Shown: in pieces, positions 1-9,809 of the stretch | How the letters are laid out: the number at the start of each line of letters is the position of its first letter | Position numbering within the stretch: the stretch's first letter is position 1 | Assembly: GCA_018660835.1 (NCBI GenBank) | Contig: JABJJN010000056.1 | Location: 124,001-188,000 of the forward strand | Direction: 5' to 3' | Length of the DNA stretch: 64,000 nt | From: Gemmatimonadota bacterium | GTDB taxonomy: Bacteria; Latescibacterota; UBA2968; UBA8231 | Notes under the pieces: model-generated | What the model was told of the DNA's origin: nothing | Seen by the model: only the letters and a program-made list of their open reading frames with translations | Database searches by the model: none | Made by a program: the position numbers and the translations under genes

Positions 1-2
1 CG

Positions 3-134
3 CCAGAGGTGCAGAAAAAGATCGCCGATGGCGTGGACGAAGTGGACGAGGCACAGGTCGACATCACGTGGGAACCAACGTGGACGATCGATATGATGTC
101 GGAAGCGGCGAAACTGCAACTGGGGATGATGTAG
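3..134 (+). CDS. DUF59/MIP18-family (SufT/PaaD-like) Fe-S assembly protein, C-terminal fragment (5' end outside window)
   Basis: Frame 3 reads PEVQKKIADGVDEVDEAQVDITWEPTWTIDMMSEAAKLQLGMM*, with the 'eP.Wt.dmMS.eAk..Lgm' signature of DUF59 proteins; directly followed by an Rrf2 regulator. Confidence 0.75.
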   Translation, partial: PEVQKKIADGVDEVDEAQVDITWEPTWTIDMMSEAAKLQLGMM

Positions 135-135
135 C

Positions 136-633
136 GTGAAACTGAGCGCTCAGGAGGAATACGGCCTGCGCTGCCTGGTTCGGTTGGCCCATCGGACTCG
201 CGAACAGAGCACGACGATTCCCGAGATCGCCGAGACCGAGGGCGTATCCCCTCACAATGTGGCCAAGTATCTTGCCATCTTACGGCGCGCTGGTTTTGTC
301 GACAGCGAGCGTGGACAACACGGGGGCTACACCCTGGCTCGTCCAGCCGCCGAGATCAGTGTTGCAGAGGTCGTGGCGGCTTTAGGTGGCCCCCTCTACG
401 ATACATCCTTCTGTGACCACTTTAGCGGTACTGATGACTCGTGCCAGCATACAGCCGTCGACTGCTCCATCCGGGGCGTCTGGATGCGTGTGCAGGGCGC
501 CGTCGATGCGGTACTGCGCCAGACCACACTGCAAGACCTGCTTCAAGCAGCTCAGCAGCATGACCTGGCGCATACTCCAAAGGGCCAGCCTGTTACGACC
601 TCAACACCTCTATTACAGGTCGACGGAGCGTAG
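136..633 (+). CDS. Rrf2-family transcriptional regulator (IscR/SufR-like, Cys-containing)
   Basis: N-terminal wHTH MKLSAQEEYGLRCLVRLA...IPEIAETEGVSPHNVAKYLAILRRAGFVDSERGQHGGYTLARP; three-Cys cluster FCDHFSGTDDSCQHTAVDC. GTG start 1 nt after the previous stop. Confidence 0.9.
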   Translation: MKLSAQEEYGLRCLVRLAHRTREQSTTIPEIAETEGVSPHNVAKYLAILRRAGFVDSERGQHGGYTLARPAAEISVAEVVAALGGPLYDTSFCDHFSGTDDSCQHTAVDCSIRGVWMRVQGAVDAVLRQTTLQDLLQAAQQHDLAHTPKGQPVTTSTPLLQVDGA

Positions 634-639
634 CGCTCC

Positions 640-1602
640 CTAACGAGGCATGCTGGGCGCGCCATCGGCGCCATTCATCGCGCGCTGAATCCGATCGATC
701 GTCTCCATCACCGGCAGGCATGCTGAGCACGATGTGAGTGCCAGACGATTCTCACGTATTGCAGCGATGAATTCCGCATCCTGCAGATCGACACCAGAGG
801 GACCTTCGTCGACGGCAACCGCGTTGCCTTCATGATCGGTGAGTCCTCTCTTGTCTGAGACATAGGTCTCCTGCTCACCAACAAACCGATAGTGTCCGTA
901 GATTGGCCCGTGGTTGTTGAAGGATTGCGCCGCCGTCACCAGCGTGCCCTTCGCCGACTGCAGACTGATGGCGATATCCATGGGGATATTCAAGGTCGGG
1001 TGCAGTGGCCCCATCCGCCCCCAGGCATCCATCTTCGGATCCTCCAGGAGCCAATAGATCATATCGACCATATGGCACGCCTGGTGCCAGAGCAGATCAT
1101 CTACCCAGGTTCGCGGTCGACCAAAACGATTCTCATTGATCCGCCTGAAGAAGTATGTCTGCTGAACGATGTGGTGCAGATCAAGTTCACCTGCTTCGAT
1201 CAACGCCTTGATCTTGCGAAAGGGTGGATTGAAGCGCTGCGTATGGCAGACCATCGCCACCTTGCCAGAAGCCTTCTCGGCGGCAACCACACGCTGTGAG
1301 TCCACCAGATTCAGCCCCATGGGCAATTCGAGCAGCACGTGTTTACCCGACTCCAGGGCAGTGATCGTCTGCTCAGCGTGGACATGGTTCGGTGATGTCA
1401 GTACGACGGCTTCCACACCGGTCTGCGAAATCGCCTCTTCGTAGTCGAGGGTCCACTTCGGAATCTCCCACTCTTTGGCGAAGGCCTCCGTGTCGTCCTT
1501 CAGCCCCCCGGCGAGAGAGACGATCTCTATGCCGCCCAATGCTCGCAGCGCCTTGATGTGAGTCAGCCCTTGGGCTCCCTCCCCCACCAGACAGATTTTC
1601 AT
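640..1602 (-). CDS. Gfo/Idh/MocA-family oxidoreductase
   Basis: MKICLVGEGAQGLTHIKALRAL... Rossmann start, EALISQTGVEAVVLTSPNHVHAEQTITALESGKHVLLELPMG. ATGA overlap with the nadE stop. Confidence 0.85.
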   Translation of the reverse strand: MKICLVGEGAQGLTHIKALRALGGIEIVSLAGGLKDDTEAFAKEWEIPKWTLDYEEAISQTGVEAVVLTSPNHVHAEQTITALESGKHVLLELPMGLNLVDSQRVVAAEKASGKVAMVCHTQRFNPPFRKIKALIEAGELDLHHIVQQTYFFRRINENRFGRPRTWVDDLLWHQACHMVDMIYWLLEDPKMDAWGRMGPLHPTLNIPMDIAISLQSAKGTLVTAAQSFNNHGPIYGHYRFVGEQETYVSDKRGLTDHEGNAVAVDEGPSGVDLQDAEFIAAIRENRLALTSCSACLPVMETIDRIQRAMNGADGAPSMPR

Positions 1603-3614
1603 GACTTCCACTCCCCTCCAGCCACCGATGGCGGCCATGTTGTGAGTTGGCGTGCGCGGTCAACCAACTCGTCGTAGATGGTGGGCCGTGCGCCCACCCA
1701 TTGTGTCTCGCGTAGATCAAAACCGAAGGCTCGCTTAGACAGCACGATCAGTGGCGGCGCCTGGATACGCTTGAAGTAGCTGATACGTAGTTGGCGATCG
1801 AGCCAGTCCAGATCATCGAGCCAGGTGTCGACATCAGGAAAATATCCCGAAAAACTGGTATCATCGCGCCAGTCGAGGCGTTCGAAGAACACGCCCGTCA
1901 ACATCCATTCGATCAGATCCGCGGGATGCTGTCGGTACTCGATCAGTTGTCGTAGGACGGCATCGTGATAACCGTATTTGATTGGATCCCCGAGCCCCTG
2001 CGTCACATCTTGTGCAGCAGACAGCTCCGCACTCGGTACGGTCTCTCGATTCAGCAGATTCTCAGGAATCACCTGTTCATCGTAGAGGTGATTGAGATAC
2101 CTACCCAACTCGAAGACCTGCACCTTGTAGAGGTCGGCAATCGGCGCCACCGCACCAGAGAGATCGCCGTAGAGTGTCGTATAACCGAGAGCTAGCTCGG
2201 TCTTGTTGCCATTGTTCGTAAACAGCAGATCATGCTTGGCGGCGATCCCGGAAAGGATGTCGGAGAAACGAATCCGAGCCTGAATATTTTCGTCCACAAG
2301 GGATGAGTAGTTTCCCTCTGAACGTGCAAAACGCAGCGGCGAGATCAGATCGGCGACGGTACCATAGAGGTCTTCAATGGATACGCTCAAGTAGTCGATG
2401 TCGAGTGTCGCTGCCAACTGACGCGCATTCTGTTGAGTGATCGCGGCATTGTGACGTGTCGGCATGTTGACGGCAAAGACACGTTCATGGCCGAAGGCGC
2501 GCTCCAGCAAGCAAGCGACGACGGAGGAATCTACACCACCGCTGAGAGCGACCAGATACCGTCCTTGACCACCACGCAGTTCATCCAGATGCCGCAATCC
2601 AGCAACGATCGCACTCAGCACGGACTCGACCTGTGTCCCTCCCGTAGCAGGCCCCACGGTCACCGTGACGGGCACCGTCACGACAAGTGGCTCCTCTACC
2701 GCGAGCAGATCGGGGGCGGCGCCACCACCGACGCACAGCAGACTTTCTCGCCAGGGCGCCGCCTGGGCAGCCAAGGAACCATCCGCCTCGTAGGCAGTTG
2801 TGTCGCCATCGAAAACGACAATGTTTTTGCCGTTGTTCTGCGCCCCTACCTGATTCACATACAGGAAAGGGATGGGTGTTTCTTTCTGCGCGCGGCGGCT
2901 CAGGATCTGACGCACCGTCCGATGGCGCTTGTCGTTCTTTTGCCACGTCCACGGTGATGCCGAGAGATTGAAGACGGCGTCGACATTGCGTTGCGCAAAC
3001 AACTCGTACGTGTCGAGATACGTGGCGTTGGAGTAGTAGTCATCACACCACAGATCTTCACACAACTGCGCCCCGAAGCGAAAGGTTCCACCTGCAAAGG
3101 GAACTTCGAAGGGGACGATCCAGTCATCGACAGATTTGCCTGTGGCATCGGCGAGATGTCGCAGCGAATAGAAATGGCGGTCGTCGTCGAAGAAACGATA
3201 GTTCGGTTGCAGGGTCTTGGGATGGATGCCTTTGGGCAGCCCCGGTGGCAACAGCGGCCGATCGACGAAGTGACCGTCGTGGCAGACAACGACGGCATTG
3301 TATTTTCGCCGTCGTCCATCCTCACCAATGGCTTGCGCGTCGGTGGCAACATTGCCGAACAGGAGAGTGAGTCCAGTACTGGCGGCGCAAAGTAGAGCAG
3401 ATGCAGATTCCCACTCGCTGACATAAGCGTCGACCTCCCACAGATCGCCGATCAGATAGCCGCTGACACACATCTCCGAAAACACGACCACTTCGGCATG
3501 GGCCGCTCTGGCTGTTTCGATTAGGCGCAGCATGCGCTCGATGTTGGCTTGCGCGCATCCGGGAGATACCCGCATCTGCGCCAATGCCAACCGCGGCAGG
3601 TCGACTACGGCCAC
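1599..3614 (-). CDS. nadE: Glutamine-dependent NAD+ synthase (nitrilase domain + NAD synthase domain)
   Basis: Nitrilase-like N-terminus (FSEMCVSGY, AQLCEDLW), ATP pyrophosphatase SGGVDSSVVA, and NNGNKTELALGYTTLYGDLSGAVAPIADLYK. GTG start at 3614 chosen; the ORF extends to 3683. Confidence 0.93.
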   Translation of the reverse strand: MAVVDLPRLALAQMRVSPGCAQANIERMLRLIETARAAHAEVVVFSEMCVSGYLIGDLWEVDAYVSEWESASALLCAASTGLTLLFGNVATDAQAIGEDGRRRKYNAVVVCHDGHFVDRPLLPPGLPKGIHPKTLQPNYRFFDDDRHFYSLRHLADATGKSVDDWIVPFEVPFAGGTFRFGAQLCEDLWCDDYYSNATYLDTYELFAQRNVDAVFNLSASPWTWQKNDKRHRTVRQILSRRAQKETPIPFLYVNQVGAQNNGKNIVVFDGDTTAYEADGSLAAQAAPWRESLLCVGGGAAPDLLAVEEPLVVTVPVTVTVGPATGGTQVESVLSAIVAGLRHLDELRGGQGRYLVALSGGVDSSVVACLLERAFGHERVFAVNMPTRHNAAITQQNARQLAATLDIDYLSVSIEDLYGTVADLISPLRFARSEGNYSSLVDENIQARIRFSDILSGIAAKHDLLFTNNGNKTELALGYTTLYGDLSGAVAPIADLYKVQVFELGRYLNHLYDEQVIPENLLNRETVPSAELSAAQDVTQGLGDPIKYGYHDAVLRQLIEYRQHPADLIEWMLTGVFFERLDWRDDTSFSGYFPDVDTWLDDLDWLDRQLRISYFKRIQAPPLIVLSKRAFGFDLRETQWVGARPTIYDELVDRARQLTTWPPSVAGGEWKS

Positions 3615-3625
3615 GCTCGCAATCC

Positions 3626-4783
3626 TCAGCCCGCAGCAGTGCGCTCGCCGCGATCGGACGCACCACACGCCTGCCGGATACAATCAGCAAGAATGGGGAC
3701 ACCCTCATGAATCGCTTCAAGGGGAGGGTAACCGAAAGCGAGACGCAGGTTGGGCAAAGCGAGACCATCGATGTGGAATGCCGATCCGGCGGCATAACGC
3801 ACACGGGCTGCATCTGCCAGCTGGCGCAGACGCGAGTGATCGATGTCATGGGGAAGGTGCACCCAAATGAAGAGCCCCCCCACCGGATGCGACCAGGTGC
3901 AAATATCCTTGACGTTCTGCTCAAGGCCGGCGAAGACGGCGTCACGCTTCTGTTTGAGTGGCCCATTCATCTGTTCAACATGATCCCAGAGCCCATCACC
4001 AAAGAAGGATGCAAGAACCGAGGCGGTCAGCAGACTATTGCCGCCATCGTAGCGCCGATCCAAGACCTTCTGCAGCATGGGTTGGCGCGCATAGACGTAG
4101 CCGAGTCGTACACCGGGCCCAAGAATCTTCGACAAGGAACACAGATAGATATGGGGATGATCCGTGTCATCGAGAGCATACAGGGCCGGTTCTTTGGCAC
4201 CTTCAAAGTGAACATCGGCGTAGCAATTGTCTTCGACGATGGGTACCCCAAAACGATGCGCCACGTCCAGCAACTGCAGACGTCGTGATCTGGGCATCAC
4301 ACTGCCGGTAGGATTCTGATAGGTTGGCAACGTATAGATGAAGCGCGGCGTGGTACCTGCCCGCTGCAGATCTTTCAGTGTCTCCTCAAGATGGTCGATA
4401 CACATGCCTTGTTCGTCGACATGTACACCTGCCATGCGCACACCCAGGCGGCGATACGCACCGATCGTACCCGAATAAGTAAGCTCTTCGGTGATGATGA
4501 CATTCTCTTCACCGTCGACAAGAAAAGCCTCCGCCGTCAGGGTCACCCCCTGCATAGACCCATTTGTTAAGACCATGTGATCGGGATCGACCTGCACGCC
4601 TTCGCGCTCGGACTCGCGGCGCGCCAGCATTTCGCGCATTCCGAGATGCCCGAGATCTCCTGGATAGCGAGTGAAATCGACACCCACTTCGCGAATACCG
4701 GCGGCAGCGGCGGCAGCCAGTTTCTCGACGGGGAAGGTGTCAGGATTCGTACAGCCGCTGCCGAAGTCGTATTCTGGATTCAT
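3626..4783 (-). CDS. PLP-dependent aminotransferase, class I/II (2-aminoadipate/MocR-type fold I)
   Basis: YPGDLGHLGMREMLARR, NGSMQGVTLTAEAFLVDGE, IYTLPTYQNPTGSVM, YLCSLSKILGPGVRLGY (PLP Lys). Confidence 0.9.
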   Translation of the reverse strand: MNPEYDFGSGCTNPDTFPVEKLAAAAAAGIREVGVDFTRYPGDLGHLGMREMLARRESEREGVQVDPDHMVLTNGSMQGVTLTAEAFLVDGEENVIITEELTYSGTIGAYRRLGVRMAGVHVDEQGMCIDHLEETLKDLQRAGTTPRFIYTLPTYQNPTGSVMPRSRRLQLLDVAHRFGVPIVEDNCYADVHFEGAKEPALYALDDTDHPHIYLCSLSKILGPGVRLGYVYARQPMLQKVLDRRYDGGNSLLTASVLASFFGDGLWDHVEQMNGPLKQKRDAVFAGLEQNVKDICTWSHPVGGLFIWVHLPHDIDHSRLRQLADAARVRYAAGSAFHIDGLALPNLRLAFGYPPLEAIHEGVPILADCIRQACGASDRGERTAAG

Positions 4784-4789
4784 TAGCCG

Positions 4790-5995
4790 TCACCTACTCA
4801 AGCGATAGATATGTACTTCATAGGGGGTGAAATGATCTGTGAAGGATCCCTGCGTCAACTGTAGCGATCGATCCTCGTCGACGACCTCGACAAGGTCCCT
4901 CTCGTCCCCACCAACAAGCGAGAAAGTAGCACTTGCCGCCTCCTGCCGCATACTCACGGCAAAAACGTAGAGCTCACCATTGGCCTCGCGCACCATCACA
5001 TCCACCGGAATCTCGGATGGATCCGTCGCAACCGATACCTGCACTGATCCAGTTCCGGCATTGAGCACTGGTGCAAGTCGATGAATCTGCGCATTGATTC
5101 GTCCGACGCCCTGGCGCATGGCCTCGTCTTCCAGCAGCCGCGCCTCACGAAATACAGGATTCCACTCATGGGCGAAATAGACGATGCCCTGAGACCCGTG
5201 AATGATCGACATCCACACTTCGGAACGCACCTGATCCGGTGTAGGCCCACGATCGGCATTGATCCGTGTCGTTTCGATCACATTCCAGACGATCTTCCGG
5301 CCATCGGACCATACGCGCAACGAATCGACGCCCTTGGCCACATACCAGAGAAAACGCTCGCCATCCTCTTTTCTGATTCCTGATACAGGATAGACATCAA
5401 AGGAGACGATATCGGTACCTGCCACGTAGCCGGGATAGTCTTCCCGCGGTGCCGCCCGCCCCACCCAATCGTCATTGGCCACGCCCTGTCCGAGATTCAG
5501 CCATATGGGACGTGAAGGATCAACACGACTCAGACTGTCGTAGCCAGTCTGTATCACAGCTGGAGAAATGGCATCACCCCACCCCCCCTGACCATCGGCC
5601 TGGGCATTGTCTGGTTCATCTCCATGCATCCAGGCAACGATCGTGGAGTTATCGAGATTCTGCCGACCCACGCCATTCAGGGAGCAGATGGTCTGCATCC
5701 CCGCAGCCGTGAGGTCATCGAGCTGCTGCTGCGTAGGGCCTTGCCAGAGCCCGACATAGAGATTGATGCCGATCTCACGATAGGCGGCGGCATTCGCAGG
5801 ACTTTGCACCCAGACACCAATGGGGAAATACGCCGCCTCAGTGCTCGGACCATTGGGCCACGACTCATAGACGCTTGTGAACAAGGAATCTGCTGAAGGC
5901 GCTGCGGGCGAGGAATCGCCAGAACACGCAGTGTGCGTGGAGATCGACACGGCCATACAGGCAACGGCGTGGATGTACCAGCCAACGGATCTCAT
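4790..5995 (-). CDS. Secreted lipoprotein with a glycoside-hydrolase-like TIM-barrel domain
   Basis: Signal plus lipobox-like THTAC|SGD; FPIGVWVQSPANAAAYREIGINLYVGLWQGP, AWMHGDEPDNAQ, FDVYPV, GSQGIVYFAHEW. Confidence 0.65.
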   Translation of the reverse strand: MRSVGWYIHAVACMAVSISTHTACSGDSSPAAPSADSLFTSVYESWPNGPSTEAAYFPIGVWVQSPANAAAYREIGINLYVGLWQGPTQQQLDDLTAAGMQTICSLNGVGRQNLDNSTIVAWMHGDEPDNAQADGQGGWGDAISPAVIQTGYDSLSRVDPSRPIWLNLGQGVANDDWVGRAAPREDYPGYVAGTDIVSFDVYPVSGIRKEDGERFLWYVAKGVDSLRVWSDGRKIVWNVIETTRINADRGPTPDQVRSEVWMSIIHGSQGIVYFAHEWNPVFREARLLEDEAMRQGVGRINAQIHRLAPVLNAGTGSVQVSVATDPSEIPVDVMVREANGELYVFAVSMRQEAASATFSLVGGDERDLVEVVDEDRSLQLTQGSFTDHFTPYEVHIYRLSR

Positions 5996-6699
5996 CCTAC
6001 CTGCTCTTTTCTGGCTGTATACAAGCCGTGGGTCATCCCCTGTGGATCATAGTCGATCCCCGTCAGCCCCACCTCTACCAGGGCTTGCCGCGTGTCATCT
6101 CGCGTAAATAGACCCAACTCATGACGTTCCGTACGGTGTATGATTCCAGTTTTTGGTGATCCAACCAAGTAGTGGAAATCGATCGCCGCAAGACTGCCAA
6201 TTCGATGATGATGTGCAAGTCGGGTGATGTGCATTCCATCGCGCTCATTGTGCAGTTCCGCGACCGTGTCATTTGGCCATTGGCTGGGCTCCAGCCAGGG
6301 CTCGACGACGAGGACACCACCATTTATCAGGTGTTCTGAGCAACAACGCAGAACGGCGACGAGTTGTCCATAGGTCTGCGCGTAGCCGATCGAGCCGAGA
6401 CAAAGAATGACATCATACATACGATCGAGGCGAAAGTTGCACATATCGCTCTCGTGATAGGTACCACCGGGATTGCGCTTTCTGGCCAACTCCAGGAATC
6501 CAGGGTGTACATCGAGACCATCGACTTCGTAGAACTGGCAGAGGACCTCATCATGTGCGCCTGTACCACAAGCGACATCGAGGATGGAGTGATTGCCGGG
6601 ATTCATCCGCCACAAACGATCGCGCAAGTGGTGAGCCTCGCGTTGATAGTCTTTGTGGGCGAAGAGCAGATCGAATTGATCGGCGGACAATTCGTGCAA
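5992..6699 (-). CDS. Class I SAM-dependent methyltransferase
   Basis: SILDVACGTGAHDEVLCQFYEVDGLDVHPGFLELARKRNPGGTYHESDMCNFRLDRMYDVILCLGSIGY. Confidence 0.85.
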   Translation of the reverse strand: MHELSADQFDLLFAHKDYQREAHHLRDRLWRMNPGNHSILDVACGTGAHDEVLCQFYEVDGLDVHPGFLELARKRNPGGTYHESDMCNFRLDRMYDVILCLGSIGYAQTYGQLVAVLRCCSEHLINGGVLVVEPWLEPSQWPNDTVAELHNERDGMHITRLAHHHRIGSLAAIDFHYLVGSPKTGIIHRTERHELGLFTRDDTRQALVEVGLTGIDYDPQGMTHGLYTARKEQVG

Positions 6700-6724
6700 G
6701 GCAGTGTCCGTGGAGGCGAGAAAT

Positions 6725-6759
6725 GCGAAAGGCCCGGAAACATTTCCGGGCCTTCGCGC
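6725..6759. terminator. Stem-loop, possible terminator
   Basis: gcgaaAggcccggaaa-cat-ttccgggccttcgc: about 12-bp stem with a single A bulge; weak T-tract. Confidence 0.5.
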
Positions 6760-7005
6760 TAGTTCGTTTGTGTCCCTGTAGATTCCAACGGCGGGCCCGC
6801 CTCGATTCTAAACGACCGATTCGATCGTCTGTACGCCCGTCGTCCAAGCACTAGCTTGCAGTGCAAAGGACGCGTCCAATTAAGACCCATCCCAGCTAGG
6901 CGTCAAGAAATTTTCTGTGTCTGTTTTCCCTCTGTACGACGATCATCCGCCTCGAGATTTGCTAGTCCGCTTGCTAGTGGGTTGCAGCAGAACAACCTAG
7001 GAGAG

Positions 7006-8388
7006 TCAGGCGACGTGTGCGGCCGCTTCGCGTAGAACTTCCGACAGTGTCGGATGGGCATGCATTGTGCGGGCAAGATCCTCGGCACTTGCACACATCT
7101 CCAGTGCCAGCACGGCTTCGCCAATCAGGTGCGATGCTTGCGGGCCAAAGATGTGTACGCCGAGAAGACGGTCGCTCTGCGCGTCCGCAATGACCTTTAT
7201 GAAACCTTCGATACCATCCATCGCGTGGGCCCGGGCATTGGCTCGAAACAGCATCTTGCCAACTGTGATCTTCTGCCCTGAGGCAAGGGCATCTTCTTCA
7301 CTGAGGCCGACACTGGCCACTTCCGGATGGATATAGACGACACCGGGGACAGCGGCGTAGTTCACGCTGGGGCTCATGTCTGCCATCCGCTCGACGACAA
7401 CGATCGCTTCTGCCTCGGCCTTGTGTGCCAACATCGGGCCAGGAATCAGATCACCGATCGCGTAGATGCCTGCCACATTGGTTCGGTAGTCTTCGTCGAC
7501 AGACACGAACCCACGTTCGTCGCAGACAACACCCACGTCGTCGAGGCCCAGCCCCGCAGCAAATGGACGACGCCCGACAGCAACAAGGACGCGATCACAG
7601 ACCACCTGGCGCTCATCCCCACCATCTCGCGGTACCAGTGTCAGGTGGACGAAGCCTTCCTCGATGCTGGCAGCGGTAGCTCGCGTTGCCATATCGAAGG
7701 TGAAGCCTTGCCGTTTCAGTTGGCGTTGCACCTGTGTGCAGATCTCAGCATCCATACCGGGTAGCACATGATCGGTGAATTCGATGACCTGCACCTGAGC
7801 TCCGACACGCGCCCACACCGACCCGAGTTCGAGACCGATCGCACCTGCACCGATGACGGCGAGGCGCTCGGGCACCTGTTGCAGAGAGAGTGCTTCTGTG
7901 GAACTGAGGATATGCTCGCCGTCAAAAGGCAGGTCCGGCAGTTCGACAGGAATACTACCCGTCGCCAATAGCAGTCGCTGGCCCTGAAGAGTACGCAGAC
8001 CATCGGCGGTATCGACCTCAACCTGCGCAGCGGACATGATCCGGGCGGTGCCTTCGACGTAGTCGATCTTGCTGCTCTTGAAGAGCCCCTGGATGCCCTT
8101 TGTCATAGTACCGACAATGCGCTGCTTGCGTTGCATCATCGCCGCCAGATCGAGTCGTACCGAGTCGGTCACTATGCCATGATCATCCAGACCATTCTGT
8201 ATTTCATGGAAACGCTGGCTCGATTCCAACAGTGCCTTGCTGGGAATGCACCCTGCCTGTAAACAGGTGCCACCGACCCAACCTTTGTCGATGCATGCAA
8301 CACGCATGCCGAGTTGAGCAGCGCGTACAGCGGCGACGTAACCACCGGGGCCGGCACCAACAACAATCAGATCATACGTCTCGCTCAC
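7006..8388 (-). CDS. lpdA: Dihydrolipoyl dehydrogenase (E3)
   Basis: YDLIVVGAGPGGYVAAVRAAQLG, redox motif GGTCLQAGCIPSK, C-terminal HAHPTLSEVLREAA; downstream of sucAB. Confidence 0.95.
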   Translation of the reverse strand: MSETYDLIVVGAGPGGYVAAVRAAQLGMRVACIDKGWVGGTCLQAGCIPSKALLESSQRFHEIQNGLDDHGIVTDSVRLDLAAMMQRKQRIVGTMTKGIQGLFKSSKIDYVEGTARIMSAAQVEVDTADGLRTLQGQRLLLATGSIPVELPDLPFDGEHILSSTEALSLQQVPERLAVIGAGAIGLELGSVWARVGAQVQVIEFTDHVLPGMDAEICTQVQRQLKRQGFTFDMATRATAASIEEGFVHLTLVPRDGGDERQVVCDRVLVAVGRRPFAAGLGLDDVGVVCDERGFVSVDEDYRTNVAGIYAIGDLIPGPMLAHKAEAEAIVVVERMADMSPSVNYAAVPGVVYIHPEVASVGLSEEDALASGQKITVGKMLFRANARAHAMDGIEGFIKVIADAQSDRLLGVHIFGPQASHLIGEAVLALEMCASAEDLARTMHAHPTLSEVLREAAAHVA

Positions 8389-8394
8389 GCGGCC

Positions 8395-9771
8395 TCAGAT
8401 CTCGAGCATCAGTCGTGCGGGATCCTCGAGCAACTCCTTGAGGCGCACGAGGAATGTCACAGACTGTTGACCATCGACGAGGCGATGGTCATAGGTAAGC
8501 GCCGTATACATCATGGGGCGAATAGCGACGTCACCGTCGACGGCGATGGGGCGCTCCTTGATCGCGTGCATACCAAGGATTCCACTCTGTGGCGGCGTCA
8601 GAATAGGGGTAGACATCATGGAACCAAAAATGCCGCCATTCGTGATCGAAAAGGTGCCACCACTCAGCTCGTCGAGAGCCAGCTTGTTGTCTCTTGCTGC
8701 CAGCGCGAGACGTTTGATCTCGGCCTCGATCTGTGACATGGACAGATCCTGAATATTGCGAAGAATCGGAACCAGAAGCCCACGTTCAGTCGACACAGCG
8801 ATTCCCAGATTCACGAAGTCGTGATAGACAATGTCATCGTCGACGATGGACGCATTGAGGTTGGGAATCTCCTGCAGGGCAATCACGACGGCCCTGGAAA
8901 AGAAGGACATCAATCCAAGAGAGACGCCGTGCTTTTTCATGAAGGCTTCCTTGTGACGCTTACGGACAGCCATCACCTCGGACAGGTCGACCTCGTTGAA
9001 GGTTGTCAGCATGGCCGCCGTGCGCTGCGCCTCAACGAGGCGTGTAGCAACCCGCTTGCGCAGACGCGACATGGGCTCCGAGCGCGTCCCCGCGACATCG
9101 TTTGCCCCGGCTACCGGCGCCGCAGATGCAGGCGCCTGCTGTGCGACCGTCGCCGGTTCGGGTACCTGGGGTGCGGGCCCCGGTGACGCGGCTACTTGTA
9201 CGGGTGCAGGTGCCGACGCCGCAGATTGATTGTCGCGCGCGTCGTTTTCTCTCTCCTTGAGGAAGGCCAGGACATCTTGCTTGATCAGCCGTCCCCCACG
9301 GCCCGTGCCGGCAATCTGACGCGCATCAAGCCCATTTTCCTCGACGAGTCGGCGCACTGCCGGACTCAGACCATCCAGGTCCGTGGCTCCAGAGGCGGTC
9401 GATGCAGGCGGACTCACTGCGACCGGTGGAGACACGACAGCTGCCGGTTCGCTGGCAGGTGCCGCGACAGGTTCTGGCGGCGGGGCAGGAGCCGGTGTGG
9501 CCACCGGTGCCGGCTCGGCCGCAGCCGACGGCTTTCCGGACTCGTCGATCCGGGCAAGGAGTTCACCCACATTCAACGTGTCGTCAACCTGCTTCACCTG
9601 CTGCAGTGTGCCCGACGCAGGTGACGGGAGGTCGACATTCGCCTTGTCAGTCTCCAATACACAGATCGGCTCATCCTTCTCGACGAAATCACCCTCCCCC
9701 TTTAGCCATTCAAGGACGGTAACCTCACTGACGGACTCCCCCATCTCGGGAACATCGACGTCGATGACCAT
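8395..9771 (-). CDS. sucB: 2-oxoglutarate dehydrogenase E2, dihydrolipoamide succinyltransferase
   Basis: Lipoyl domain [15 protein letters not shown]3-binding [32 protein letters not shown], catalytic [27 protein letters not shown]. Confidence 0.95.
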   Translation of the reverse strand: MVIDVDVPEMGESVSEVTVLEWLKGEGDFVEKDEPICVLETDKANVDLPSPASGTLQQVKQVDDTLNVGELLARIDESGKPSAAAEPAPVATPAPAPPPEPVAAPASEPAAVVSPPVAVSPPASTASGATDLDGLSPAVRRLVEENGLDARQIAGTGRGGRLIKQDVLAFLKERENDARDNQSAASAPAPVQVAASPGPAPQVPEPATVAQQAPASAAPVAGANDVAGTRSEPMSRLRKRVATRLVEAQRTAAMLTTFNEVDLSEVMAVRKRHKEAFMKKHGVSLGLMSFFSRAVVIALQEIPNLNASIVDDDIVYHDFVNLGIAVSTERGLLVPILRNIQDLSMSQIEAEIKRLALAARDNKLALDELSGGTFSITNGGIFGSMMSTPILTPPQSGILGMHAIKERPIAVDGDVAIRPMMYTALTYDHRLVDGQQSVTFLVRLKELLEDPARLMLEI

Positions 9772-9809
9772 CGGTCCTGCCTGTTCTGTCAGTAGTTGAG
9801 TTGGTGCAA

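Noticed and set aside
3-134. Non-coding leader upstream of the Rrf2 gene
   Set aside because: Frame 3 encodes a convincing DUF59 C-terminus ending directly before the regulator.
6790-6801. Perfect 12-bp palindrome GGCGGGCCCGCC as a regulatory site
   Set aside because: Single short GC palindrome in a GC-rich genome with no second copy or context that I can use; not enough support.
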